From: Medicago truncatula | Taxonomy: Eukaryota > Streptophyta > Magnoliopsida > Fabales > Fabaceae | NCBI RefSeq assembly: GCF_003473485.1 | Contig: NC_053044.1 | Location: 32,802,091-32,866,090 of the forward strand | DNA length: 64,000 nucleotides | Reading direction: 5' to 3' | Shown: piece after piece, positions 26,601 through 38,385 of the stretch | Layout: the number at the start of each line of letters is the position of its first letter | Numbering within the stretch: the first letter of the stretch is position 1 | Notes under the pieces: generated by a model | Told to the model about the DNA's origin: nothing | What the model saw: only the letters and a program-made list of their open reading frames with translations | Database searches by the model: none | Position numbers and translations under genes: made by a program

Positions 26601-27145
26601 ATTTCGCATAGCGAAGGAAACAGAATTTCTTCAGATTCTACCTTGAGCGAATTTAAGAGAGGATTTTTTAGATTGAGAAGGATAGACAAACTCATTGAAC
26701 TGTTTATCCCTCTGGGAAGTGTTTGAAGTAGAAGAGAAACGATTTCGGTTCTTGTTTGCAGCGGAGGGTGGAGTTCGAGGATTTTGGCAAGCTTCAATGA
26801 GAAGCCATTAATGTAATGGTGTGCGAATGATTTAAAGATTTTCATTAAAGATTCGTTATTGGTTTGAGTGTATTCTTCGATTGCTTGTTGCAGCGATGCG
26901 AGGTCGTTGGATCCGAGCAATCTTGTTGCGTGTTCTTGAAGTTGGAGGCCGTGGATGAGTGATTTATCTTGGTTGTGTTCGATGCGCCTTCTCTTGTTCA
27001 TTATTTCTTCCAAGTGATTGCGCAGTGGTGGGTTTATATCCGGATCAAACGGATTGCGTAGGGGAGGTTGTTGTGGTGGTTCTGGTGGCGGTGGTGGTGG
27101 CGAATAAGGTCTCTTGGTAGAGGCAGAACTAGAGGTTGACGCCAT
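20644..27145 (-). CDS. Importin-5-like protein, copy 3 (complete, 19 exons)
   Basis: Exons: 27145-25721, 25114-24911, 24766-24662, 24458-24393, 24296-24126, 23846-23772, 23694-23467, 23372-23306, 23211-23105, 23024-22968, 22883-22725, 22574-22479, 22024-21939, 21774-21708, 21618-21552, 21419-21289, 21123-21032, 20917-20851, 20778-20644. They join in frame into 1134 residues. The same importin-5 blocks appear as in copy 2 (DDPLWYDVDDKN, DPRVLWATM, FRQNYYDTTMEALKV, AVAALGKIYEFHR, WLSFLPLKQD). Exon 1 encodes 475 residues, starting with Met-Ala-Ser-Thr and a broken proline run. Exon 10 is 57 bases here and in copy 4, against 84 in copy 2, and the acidic Ser/Glu tail in the last exon is also shared with copy 4; copies 3 and 4 therefore look like closest relatives. 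Probably a functional karyopherin-beta; cargo is unknown. Confidence 0.85.
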
Positions 27146-27245
27146 TGTTGAGGGGAAGGTTGAAACTTGAAACGCAGATTTTGGAGGGAAAAGTAGCTGT
27201 TAGTGTTATAGAGGGAAATATAACTGTTTCTGTTGTGGCAGTTGT

Positions 27246-27253
27246 CCACGTCA
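27246..27253 (-). promoter_or_regulatory. CCACGTCA / TGACGTGG motif upstream of copy 3
   Basis: The motif lies 101 bases upstream of the copy 3 ATG, in register with copies 1 and 2. The hAT-type element at 27330 begins only 77 bases further upstream. Confidence 0.5.
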
Positions 27254-27329
27254 GCTTTTCAATTGATTCTGCTCACTGTGATGGGCTTGGGTTTGAGCTT
27301 GGGCCTGAAGCCCGTTACTCAGCTCTGTC

Positions 27330-27947
27330 TAGAGGTGTCAAATGGGCCGGCCCGGCCCAAGCCCGAGAGGCCCGACTATAGAAATGGGTCAGCCCGGCCC
27401 GGCCCGTTTATGATTGGGCCGTAAAATCTAGAGCCCGGCCTGGCCCGTTTATGTTTTATTTTTAAATTTTATTCACTTTTTTTATATATTTTCTTATGTA
27501 TTAGTTACTCACCATTATTTTTTTGCTAAAATATGATTGGATGGACATAAAAATATAAATAATTTTTACATTAACATTGAATAATAATTAAACTCAAGAT
27601 TATTCTTTCAATTAAATCAAATTAATAATTTATAAACTTTAAAATTTTAAAACTGTAAGCTAAATTCATCCATATTTATTAAGTTTATTTATTTAAATAT
27701 TTTTTTGTTAATAAATTTTAAATTAGTTGATAATTTTTTAAAAAAATATGTTGTTTTTTAACAAAAATAAAATGAAATATGGGCCAATGGGCCGGCCCAA
27801 AGCCCAGTGGGCCAGCCCGGCCCGGCCCAACTTTTGTCTGGCCCAAATGGGCTTGGGCCGAAAAAGCCCGAGCGCATTTTTTTATTAGTTTTTTAGGCCC
27901 GGCCCAAAAATATGGGCCAATGGGCCGGCCCATTTTTGACAGCTCTA
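27330..27947. mobile_element. hAT-type element with GGGCC-rich ends in the copy 3 promoter
   Basis: A 618-bp element with ends TAGAG(G/C)TGTCAAA followed by TGGGCCGGCCC, in inverted orientation at the two sides. It is flanked by exact 8-bp repeats GCTCTGTC (27322-27329 and 27948-27955). The middle is AT-rich and non-coding. The 8-bp duplication and TAGxGxTGTCAAA ends match plant hAT-type MITEs. The ends carry many GGCCCA/TGGGCC words, which resemble plant TCP-type (site II) promoter motifs. Confidence 0.85.
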
Positions 27948-27955
27948 GCTCTGTC

Positions 27956-28374
27956 TGACCAAGAACGCGTGTTTAATTAATTTGAGTTAATAAATAGATG
28001 AACGATTTCTTACAAAAAAATAAAATAGATTAAATGGTTAAATAATTTTTTTATCCTTATAAAAAATTTCATCCTTAACACATGTATCTCGTGATAAATT
28101 TTTGGTCTCCCATTTAAGGGCGGAGCTCAAGAGACCTCATGGTGGTCGTCAAGTGCAACAGAGTTATGATGGTTCGCAGCCTCCTACCATTGCAGCTATT
28201 AGTAAACTTAAATAATTAAATAAATAAATAAAAAGGAAATTTTTTTAAGGAAAAATGTTTGTTAGACACCACAAAGATGTGTAAATATAGAGATGAGAGA
28301 AAGTAAGGCGGTAGATTGATAATGTGAGATAAAGAGAAAATGAGGTGTTTATTTAGTGCATACAAATTTTGAGT
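27956..28374. other. Spacer without recognised content
   Basis: AT-rich apart from a short GC-richer patch near 28115-28195. No gene or repeat border is seen. Confidence 0.4.
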
Positions 28375-28382
28375 GTCAAAAT

Positions 28383-29077
28383 CTATGAAGTCTGGATACT
28401 CCAAAACAGAGAGTACTCGTATTGGATACGTATCAGATATCGATACCTCATGGATACTCGTTGATACCCACGAAGTATCGAAATTAATTATTTTAATTTT
28501 TTAAAAATATTTTATCCAATACTTATATAATACTCCAAAGATAGTGAGATACACAATGATACTTCTACTATACTTCACAAATACGTATCCTAAAAAAAGA
28601 TGAAGAGTAAAAAAGTGAGGCAATGTTGTAAAACTTCAATAAAGATGTATATCATTCAATTTTAGATATGCATCAATATAATTGTTTCTCGATGAACCAC
28701 TTAAAATTATATTTCTTGTGGATAAAGGTAACGAGAGAGAAGTGATTAAGTTAATACACATTAGATAAAATTTATGTTGATTTTTTTTTAATGATGTTTC
28801 TCTCGATATCCCAACATATGTAAATATAATATTGTTTATAAGAAATTTTATATATTTTTTTATTTTGATCACATGTATTATTTTAAAAAATTGTGACTTT
28901 ATAATAATTTAATAATGATGACTAATTAATGTTTATTTTTTTCAAGTATTTTACATGCATATAAGTTTCATTATGAATTTTTTGTCAATGTATCATAACC
29001 GAATCGTATCCTAAATTTAAAATAATTCGCGTATCCGTGTACCCGTATCGTATCGTACCCGTATCCGGACTTCATAG
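28383..29077. mobile_element. Non-autonomous element with 8-bp target duplication
   Basis: The termini are inverted repeats beginning CTATGAAGTC(T/C)GGATAC, and the ends are rich in GGATAC/GTATCC words. Exact 8-bp repeats GTCAAAAT lie at 28375-28382 and 29078-29085. The 695-bp interior is AT-rich and does not encode a transposase. The 8-bp duplication points to hAT. Confidence 0.75.
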
Positions 29078-29085
29078 GTCAAAAT

Positions 29086-30700
29086 ATTATCGTTGAATTT
29101 TTAAATAATAATAACTTTTGAAAGGTTGTCAATTATGATATGTCAAATCGGTTTTGTGACAACTTTCCCAACAACCTAAAAATACGGATTCAGGCATCAC
29201 ACAGTTGCTCATCCCGACCATCCGATCTAAAACCAACCTTCGAGATTGATTATAGTTGATTTATGAGGGACATACTCAACCAATCTCCTTTCAACATCAA
29301 GTCATCAACCATTCCTCCCACCGACACTGCCGCCTCAAGCTCTCTGAGTAATTGTGGTCTTTGAACAGGAAGGCATTGGTAATCTTACCACTGAGGAGCT
29401 CACAAGCAGATACTATATGAGGGACATTGCCTAAGGCAGTAGCCACTATATAGCAGCTATAACAACATTCCTAAAAACTACATTTCGTAGGAATACACTG
29501 ATAATTACACCTTTCATACTTAATGGCAGACACATCACTGCCAACAACTTTCTCAAATTCCTCAACTTAAGGAATCCTTTATGGGAATATCACATGCATA
29601 CGCGAAGGCATTTCTATATACTCCGTCATGTTTTCTTCATCAAAGCCAGTCCTAGATGAAAATATAGCAAAATAAATTATACTTTTGCTCTGTGAATTAC
29701 TCTCCCGGAAATAACATTTAGAAGGAACGCGTGGTCCTACGAAAATATTTGACTTTACTATGGTCTCTATCCAGCTGAGGGAAGGCGAGTTACACATCCC
29801 ATCACCAAAGTCAGTCCCGATTGTATAAAGTAAACAAGCCTTTACAACACTAATTTTGAAATAAGCTATAATTTTGAAATAAGCCTTTACAACTGATTGA
29901 AGAGATCTCGATTGTATCTTCCAGCCATATGTCTAATAATTGCAGTTGGGAAATTGACATTGATATGGCGTTTAGTGCGTTACTAAAAATATCTTTTATG
30001 TTAAACTTATATCAGGAACAATTGTCGTAAATATAGCTTTGGTTAAATTTATCATTCAAATCATTAATTTCTATTGTTCAATGTACAACCAATAGCATAA
30101 AAGTTTACTCAGAACAGTACCATTAATGAATTTTGCAGCACCATGAAATAAGTTAAATTTTCCATTGATTGATAGCTTGGATAAGACACTTCAAAAATCA
30201 TCCTAAATGCTGAACATAAGTTGTAAATATTAAACAAAAAAGAAGGGACGTGAGAAATAAATCATAAGCTACAGTTAGGTCGGTAGTTGAGCTTATTGGA
30301 TAATGCTTGTCAATATTGTACACAAGCAAGACTAGAAAAATAACCTAGATAAGGTTTTGAAAAATTTATTTGAATATCTGAAAATTTAAAAACAGTAGGT
30401 TAAACAAAGAATTGTAACAGATTAGATGGAAGAAATCGATGGACTCGAAAAAGGAGAAAGTCAGTCACCATTTTGACTAGTTGAATAGAAACTCTAGAAA
30501 AAAAAAAGTCAAAAGAGCACATTGCACGGAGAAGATAGACAGCCAATGCATGTGGGGTGCGATTATGTCTTTAATTAGTGACTGTTTAGATTAAGACAGG
30601 AATAAGGACCAGATTAGGTGATAAAAAGAGGTGATTTATGCAGAAAAACATCTTTGTTCTATCACGCAATTTGTGGTTAAATTCACAGTTCCATACCAAA
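29086..30700. other. Spacer upstream of copy 3, with a possible gene relic
   Basis: Positions 29180-29830 are somewhat GC-richer, and the minus strand has short open pieces (for example 29797-29579) that look protein-like but are broken by stops; I cannot identify them. The remainder is AT-rich with no recognisable feature. From about 30700 the sequence matches the 3' flanks of copies 2 and 3. Confidence 0.4.
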
Positions 30701-31016
30701 AATTATGTTTTATAGTAATTTGTTATATGAGTCAAATCTCATGGTATACTCAACGAAGGGATGCTTGCCGAAAAGGAAAAACACATCGTAAAAACAGAGT
30801 ATAAAACTACTGTACATCTTCAAGTAAAAAAAAAAAAAAGCTATTGCCCATTATTATTATTTGCATGTAAAAATGTGGTTATATTATTCGTAATTGTATG
30901 TACAAATCTTTCTGTACCTTTACACAATGGAAGATTGAAATCTTCCTTTCTTTTTCTATTGTACAATTCAATTTGAAATCAAAAAATCATGCACCTCCTT
31001 CAGTTCCAATTGAAGC

Positions 31017-34000
31017 CTAATAACTAGAGGAAGGTATAGTGCTTGATGCTTCCTCAGTTCCAATTTCCATTCCCTCATGTTGAACTATGAAGTCCATCAT
31101 CTGATTAATAGCTTCCTCAGTTCCCAGGCGGTTATGTCCAGATAAAATCTATAAAGAAAATATATATTACACATACAAGAACAAAATATTAATTCAAATA
31201 AATCCCTATTTCACAAAGTAAACAAAATTGTTTCTACTTACTTCTTTTACGACCGAAATAATCTTGGGAAGATTCTCATTATAACTTCCAAATAGGTGTT
31301 CATCTGACCTGATTAAGAACAAGTTTACAACGTTTGCTTAGACCAATACATGCACCAAAGAATAAATGTAATAATAATTTGAAAGTGGTCAAAAGAAGAA
31401 TTAAGAATACTACAACACCTTTGTATCAATTTAGAAAGCAGCCCATGTGCATATATAAGTCATGCTTCAGTGGCAAGAAGTATAACCATTTTTTAACTAC
31501 CTGCTCAAAAGCATTTATGATTGAGGATAACAGAAAATGTGCAACAGCAGTAAACATTGCACAGGTCAACAGTTGCAGAAGTCATGTTGATATTATAGAA
31601 TCTTGAGAAAAATTAGCAATTAATCTAATTGAAGATTCTAATGATGAATTATATGTTAACATGGTTAACACTTTCTAACAACTGCATATAAATTTTGTTG
31701 TGATTTATACTTTAAAGCATAAGAGGAACTTGTGGAACCAACATGTCCTGTATTTATGTCCTACTTCGGATGCTTGAAAGAATAATATTGTATCAGCAAA
31801 TCAACTATTATTTCTCACGTGATAATCTTATTTTAATAATTATTTTCACATATCAACTAATTAAGTCACCAAATTTGACAAATATCAAAGATAGAGAATC
31901 TATTTTCATTTGATATTTTGGAAGATTATTACCATAGAGCCGGTATTGTCACGGTGAAATTCACAGATTTTTCCAAGAGCTGCAACTGCGGTATCATATA
32001 GTTCACTAGTTGAAAGTCCTTTACTGATGACTTTACTTAGATATGAGATACCCGCTACATAAAACTTATTACTTGTCATATTCCAAAAAACAAAATTAGA
32101 TATATTTAAGATATATGTATATAGATATATACTTTAGTACTTTTATATTTAAGAGCTTAAAGAAGTTACCACTAGCATAGAATTTAAATTGATTTCCTCC
32201 ATACATAGCACAGATACCAAACGCCCGTGTAGCATGCTGGAATAATCATTACCCAAAATTAATGTTCATTTTTCCAATATATAAATTAGTAAAGAAATTA
32301 AATTATTGACACATTTGAAATTACCAGCTGCGCACAAGGATAATTTTTCTCTAAAACATGACAGGAGGTAAAAATATATTTGTTATGATACCTGTTCAAA
32401 TAGCACATAGGGACAAGATAAGGTTGTCAAGAGAGACATTTATTATTGCTATAACTTCAGACGAAACTGATAAAATAAACTAGATTTACGGCGGCAATTT
32501 GTCTGGGTATAGTGGCAAGATAACGTTAAAAATGGAAATTGCAAAAGCTATCACTCTATCTGGCTTGTCATGGGCCTGCCAAAGATTACGCAGAAGCAAC
32601 AATAAAAGTTATGAGAAAGATTAGGCAAGGGCACAAAAATTACTTAAAATTATTAAGTAGAACATATAACGATATTCATTATAACAATCCCGTCCAATTT
32701 GAACAGGTGTTTGTGGATTGGATCATTAAGCAGAAAATGGATTCAAAGGGTGTTTTGTTGAAAATAATTTGGTTAGGTGTTTGAATGAATGTTTTCCTAG
32801 ACACAATTATATGTTCATTTTTTAATTTATTTAGTTTTTTCTTGCACTGAGTTAACCAGATTTTGATTATTCTACATAGACCCATTCTAAATAAACTCTA
32901 AATCATCAAAGTTTAATATGTCTGTGGTTGAGTTTGAGTTTAAAATTTTCATCAAATCAAAATTTAGCTCGGAACTCATTTTAGCTTCTCTTGTGATCTA
33001 TATTACGCTTGTTTGATACATGCTGGTTTTCTTTCAAGATGACTATAACAAGGCCATTTAAAAAACATTGAGATGAAAAGACCATACCAAAAACACGGAA
33101 ACATTTGACATGAGGTCATTAACAGGTACCATGAGTTGGTCTTCAAATGTGTGAATTGCTGTTGCTGTTAAGTTGACTACTTCCTGTGATGAATAAAATT
33201 GGTATATTTGATCAATTTAGCTTTACATTTATACTCTATTGATCAATAAATTAAAGTAGATGAAAATTTAGGAGAATAATAATTATAGATCAACGGTGTA
33301 AATACGTCCTACACATATATCCATGCATATTTTCCTTTTTATGATATGATGAGACTTATTATGAGAATTTAAAGATATAACCTCAATTGGAATAGTATAA
33401 CGTATGTGTACACAATAACAAGAGAATTTAAAGATATAACCTCAATTGTTTCTTGCACTGACAAAGATCTAAATACATCTTCCGAGGTCCCCACCTCTTG
33501 GGCTTTCTCTATAATAATCCTTCTCCCCGACTCTTGTGCTTTCTCTATTTCAAATTTAATAATCCTTCTTATTGTATCGTTTATCTCGTCAGTAACAATC
33601 TTGATCAATTGATCAGTGAAAAATGTACTAGAGGTCTGCATAATGAACATATGTTACTAATATGAGAAATATATGATCTAAACATATCATCATCAATATA
33701 TATATGTTTTTCCCAATTGTATTGTACCTCAATGCATCTGCCAAGTAACCTCAATACTAATGTAGACAAATCCCTATCAGTTTCCTGCATGTGTTTCACA
33801 TTGGCAAGAAATAAGTTTCCTGCATGTATAAACTGATAAATTAAGAAGTAAGAACGATAACCAAATACCGTCTTCAGCACTTGAGTCAGCGCTTGCACAA
33901 TGATGAAAGTTGTATCTCTTTTAGTGTCATTACTTTTGTCACCTAATATAGCTGAGAGTAATAGTTTTGGAAGACCTAAATACAGAAAGTGGATTATTTA

Positions 34001-37000
34001 TAAAAATTAGTTTTAACCCAAATTTCAAGATATTAATTTGAACTAAAATAACAAATTTATATTCACCTAAAATAGAAGCCTTGCGAATTTCAGAACTAGA
34101 ACAACCAAGCAAACGTATAAACATTGGAGTGACCTAAACATTTAAATACATGTTTAATTAGTCACGTGAAGTCTCTACATAAATCACAAACAACATATCT
34201 ATATATCGAACCAACCTTGGCAATGTGGGGGGAAAAGTTTATAGATGACCGAACAGCACAATGTGACAATGTATTACAAGCCCGGGCTCTCATTGTTTCA
34301 ACCAAACGCTTGTCCTCGTTGCTTAGGCTACAAATGAGCACATCCATCGGTTAATAACGAGAGCAATTAGTTGAAAGGGTTCATAATAGTTTTATTTGAA
34401 TATTAGCTAGTCTGTTTCAACATTCATTCATTTCTTAAATTGGGGACATGCGAAAACCCGTTATTGTTCCCAATTTTCATTCCTATTTAACTGTGTGATT
34501 TACCTCATAATTCCACAAACGTTGCTCATTCGATTGGAACTAACAGAAAATATTTTATCCTTGTAGCACTAAAATATAATGGCAAACCTATCATCATTGG
34601 TCTCCTCGCCTGTTAAGTCAAGAAGCGGCTGAGCGCATGCAATCAACATTGGCATAATTTTATCTATAAATTTGTCAACACTCACTTTTGGGCATTGACA
34701 GATTTGATCCAAAGCCTGCACAATATTCATTCAGTCAGCAATGTTAAGTTTCAGCTAGCGTCATAATGGTAAATGGCCTATCATTGATTTCAAAATATAC
34801 CTTTAAAATGATACATTTTGTTAAGTATTCTGTATTGCTCAATTTTCCATCAAGTGATATTAGAGATTCCACCACCTTCAAATGTTACAAGATAAATTAG
34901 CACAATAAGAAATCATTGCATAATTATTTGGCAGCCATTAAGATATATTATATATCACAAATTTAACCAAATTTTGAATGATATATACCAAGATAATTAG
35001 GTAAATCAAGACTAATCTAGAACATTGCAAAAGTATTTGTACGACCTATAAAATTGAATATTTTATATTCCTCTTTTAATTTCTACATATCTCTATTTTA
35101 AATATGGTTTCAATTTTACACTCTATATAATTTGAGTCAATTCAAAAAAGAATTAGAAGAAATACTCACCTGAACAGCTTCCTGCTCTTTGAAATCATCT
35201 GGCCCAACTTTCCTAACAAGATAAACCATGCATTCTTGACATTTGGCACAGAGCAACAATTTGGGTAAACTATACTTATTGGACAAAATAGCTTTCAATG
35301 CTTCCATTGTTGTATCGTAATGATTTTGGCGAAAAATTTCCTGCATGCAACAATTAGACATCAAATCACATTAGAATAATTATTTACTGTGATCAAAACC
35401 TATGTCATTCCTGGACTTCAGATATTAACAAGTACCTGCATTGAAACTGCAAACGATTTCAGGGTATCAATAGCTTCAACCTGTAAATATGTACAAATTT
35501 CAATATGAGTAAAACTAATAACGATAACACAAATTTAGGAAGAAACGCTATAAAAAGAAGCAAAAATATAAAACTTGTTAAAGATAAGATGTGTAAGTCA
35601 AGATCACTCGTGAGGCCTCAAGAATCAATCATTGTGTAAACTAGTTATTGTGTGTGATTGTATGCAATATAAGAGTCAATCAATTGTAATTTGTGAAATG
35701 TAATAATCGTTCAAGAAGGCAGTTTTAGAAGCAGAATTAGCAATAAAAGTTACCTGCATTATTGCTATGTTATGGTGTCCAGAGGTAAATAGAAACATAC
35801 TATAAATATAAACTAAGAAAACAAGCAACTTTACATTAAAAGATATCAAGTTGTAGCATTAATATGTTTGTACCTGCACACGGGCACAAGAATTACACCT
35901 GATGACAGGAACTAGTTTCTCCAAGAACTTCTTGTGATATTGAGAACGCATTAATAGTTCCTTACATTCACTCAAACACTTAACTGCATGCATAGTAGCC
36001 CAAAGTACTCGGTGGTTCGGCTCATCCAGTGACTTAAGGACCAGTATCGCAACTTCGTTAAAGTATAGCATCATGTCCTGTGGTAGCAAAATGGAAGAGA
36101 GAATCATATATGAATGAAATTATTAGCATCATCACTAACTTGAAATGCACGGAATGGGTAAAAATAGTAATGAAAATCATTGTCTGACATTGTATACACT
36201 CAGAACCTTGTAGTTTTTGCATAATGGTCAACTTCACAGTTCACACACAGGAACATATGGTGCAGGCATTGATTAATAAATAATGTTCTAATGGCACAAT
36301 TATAAGTAACCAACAAAGACTTACACACTGAGTATAATCCATTAGACTTTTATTTGTTAAATACTATTGATTGATCAGAGAAAGTTTATATGGGTTGAAA
36401 CTATTCAAACTCGGCAGTGTCATTAAAATTTAGGCCTGTGTAAGAGAAACCAAAAGACAAATACAAACATACAACTACACATCATGACATACGTATATCA
36501 AGATCAAAGGCTTTAAAAAAAATGGTCCGCCTGCAACTGTAATTGTGGCCACAGTGCAAATATTTTCCTTGTTCCTGCAGCCACTTCTCAACCTCAATTA
36601 TGACTGCTTAAACCGTATTTAACTAAAACTTTTTGTAATATCCAGGATGACAACACAATATGACCGCATAATAACGAAAATGGGAGGGAAAATAAAGCCT
36701 AATGGCTTAGAAACAAAAACACGCTTCTCTGAACAATGTACAAAATAGAAGACACAGAAATCATGCAAAACTTTGAAGTGTCCCATCAGAATCTGTTGAA
36801 GTATCTATTGAATTTACATGACATGATTGCTCTTTCTACAAGGTAATGCATGATCAAGAAAACACTTTATGGATTTAAAGCTCATTGAATATCATATCGA
36901 ATTATACATACCATCTCGTTGAGGTTTTTCTCTGCAATTGAAGCAATGGCAAGCATAGCTGCATGACGTAACCGCCAATCAACATTCGATGCATATTTCG

Positions 37001-38360
37001 TTGTTATCATCCCAATTGCAGTGGGAACAAACACATATTCATCCCCATCTAAAGAGAGGAAATTGAACAAGAACTGTCCACGATGGAAAGCATCGGAAAA
37101 CCCCGCTTCTGTACAATTCTTATCATCCACATCATACCAAAGAGGATCATCAATAACACACGATAGCATCTTCATAGCAACCGCAAATACCCTCTTCACT
37201 TCCTCCAGAGAAAGATTCCCAATCACACTTTCCATCGTCTCCACATCCACCGTATCAAACTCCTTGATAACAACTATCGCCTCACACATCACCTCTTCGC
37301 TCGCAGCTTCTATCTCCACTGCACGAATCATGCACCAAAACACTTCACGATGTACCCCCGCAAAGATCTTTCCATCATCATCCAACGTAACTAAATCGCC
37401 CAAACGCTTAACCCTATCCACCAAAACCTCTTCTTCCCCATGTTCATCGATAATACTCAACAAATTCGGCAACAGAAAATCGCATACATCTGTTCTCTTA
37501 AGCTCCTGCGACAATAACATCAACGAAATTGATGCATTGTATGCCAATCCCTTCAATTCCTTATCCCGATAAGTCCATTCCAAGATACTCCCAAACACAA
37601 GATCAAAATTCCCTTGATTCAACCAAAATGCTCTCTCATTCGCAACATCCACCGGTATTACCGTTAACAACAAAAGCCCTTTCTTATTTTCCGATTGCAC
37701 TTCACTGGAAAAACAAGCGAGAACATACTCAAGAAGCTCCACCCAACCACCAAGAGAACACCGGTAAAACCTATCAGCAAGTAAACCAATCGCTTCGCAT
37801 AGCGAAAGAAACAGAATCTCTTCAGATTCCGCCTTAAGCGAATGAAGAAGAGGATTCTTCAGTTCGAGTAAGATAATAGAATTGAAAGGACCGTTAATTC
37901 CTTCGGGAAGAACTTGAAGAAGATGATTAACGGTTTCGATTCTCGTTTGAATCGGAGGTTGAAATTCTAGAAGCTTTGCAAGTTTCAAAGCGAATGCGTT
38001 AGGGTAATGATGTGCGAATGATTTGAAAATTGTGAATAATGATTCGTCCTTGGAATTCGCGTACTCGTCGATTACTTCTTGAAGCGATGAAAGATCGTTG
38101 GATTGAAGAATCGTTGCGACGTGTTGTTGAAGTTCGAAGCCATGGAGGAGTGATTCGTCTTGGTTTTCTTCGATGCGTCTTCGTTTGTTGACTATTTCTT
38201 CCAAGTAGTTGCGCGGTGGCGGGTTTATATCCGGTTCGAAAGGGTTGCGAAGGGAAGATTCTAGCGGTGGAGGTGGCGGCGGCGGTGGTGGAGAGGTGAC
38301 GGAGGCGGAAGTGGAGGTTCGGTGGCGGTTTTTGGAGGGAAAAGTGAATTTCAGTTTCAT
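31017..38360 (-). CDS. Importin-5-like protein, copy 4 (remodelled, frameshifted near its end)
   Basis: Exons by alignment: 38360-36912, 36077-35874, 35480-35436, 35340-35170, 34875-34801, 34715-34588, 34327-34216, 34133-34067, 33975-33869, 33784-33728, 33635-33441, 33183-33088, 32575-32490, 32391-32325, 32236-32170, 32054-31933, 31500-31419, 31308-31242, 31148-31017. The frame holds from the ATG at 38360 to a TGA at 31428-31426 (1040 residues). There a 10-bp deletion in the third-last exon shifts the frame; the last two exons remain well formed. The ATG matching copies 1-3 is gone, so translation would start in former leader sequence. The exon equal to copy 2 7148-7044 is missing, and the exon equal to copy 2 6070-5843 is split by a 260-bp intron. 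It may be a young pseudogene or a truncated but expressed protein. Confidence 0.75.
31426..31428 (-). other. Premature TGA after a 10-bp deletion in copy 4
   Basis: Exon 31500-31419 is 82 bases against 92 in copies 2 and 3. The lost bases follow LPLKHD; the frame then runs eleven codons to TGA. About 60 C-terminal residues conserved in the paralogues would be lost. Confidence 0.8.
33441..33635 (-). other. Copy 4 exon with internal 36-bp expansion
   Basis: This exon is 195 bases against 159 in copies 2 and 3. The extra 12 codons are a near-repeat of RIIxxEIEKAQE. Just downstream, a 27-base block that includes the splice donor (GAGGTTATATC) is duplicated at a 59-base distance (33363 and 33422), creating a second potential donor. 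Confidence 0.7.
34328..34587 (-). other. Intron unique to copy 4
   Basis: The matching exon is unbroken in copies 2 (6070-5843) and 3 (23694-23467). In copy 4 a 260-base stretch interrupts it, with donor AG|GTTTGC and acceptor TTTGTAG|CC. Removing it keeps the frame: the two exon parts are 128 and 112 bases, or 80 codons, against 76. Read through, the sequence hits TAG soon after the donor. Confidence 0.7.
35436..35480 (-). other. Copy 4 exon shortened by a deletion that joins it to an intron
   Basis: In copy 2 the exon is 66 bases and is preceded by a 105-base exon. In copy 4 the first 21 bases, the intron and the preceding exon are gone, and the sequence continues directly into what is intron 2 in copy 2 (words ATATGTACAAATTTCAATATG). 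The former coding bases ACAG now sit where an acceptor is needed. The frame is preserved with 42 codons lost. Confidence 0.7.
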
Positions 38361-38377
38361 TCTGTTATGGCGGCGTT

Positions 38378-38385
38378 CCACGTCA
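38378..38385 (-). promoter_or_regulatory. CCACGTCA / TGACGTGG motif upstream of copy 4
   Basis: The same motif as in copies 1-3. Here it is only 18 bases from the usable ATG, because the ancestral ATG position (about 38295) has been lost and the first in-frame ATG lies in former leader sequence. Confidence 0.5.

Noticed and set aside
27718..27933. Gly/Pro-rich frame in the copy 3 upstream region
   Set aside because: It lies wholly within the GGGCC-rich end of the hAT-type element and comes from repeated GGCCCA words.
32539..32784. 81-codon plus-strand frame inside copy 4
   Set aside because: It overlaps an importin exon and intron on the other strand and has no motif.
37021..37572. 183-codon plus-strand frame opposite copy 4 exon 1
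   Set aside because: A shadow of the importin-like exon. Similar shadows occur opposite copies 2 and 3.
38361..38381. Upstream start of copy 4 at 38381
   Set aside because: The codon there is GTG, not ATG. The first ATG in this frame is at 38360.
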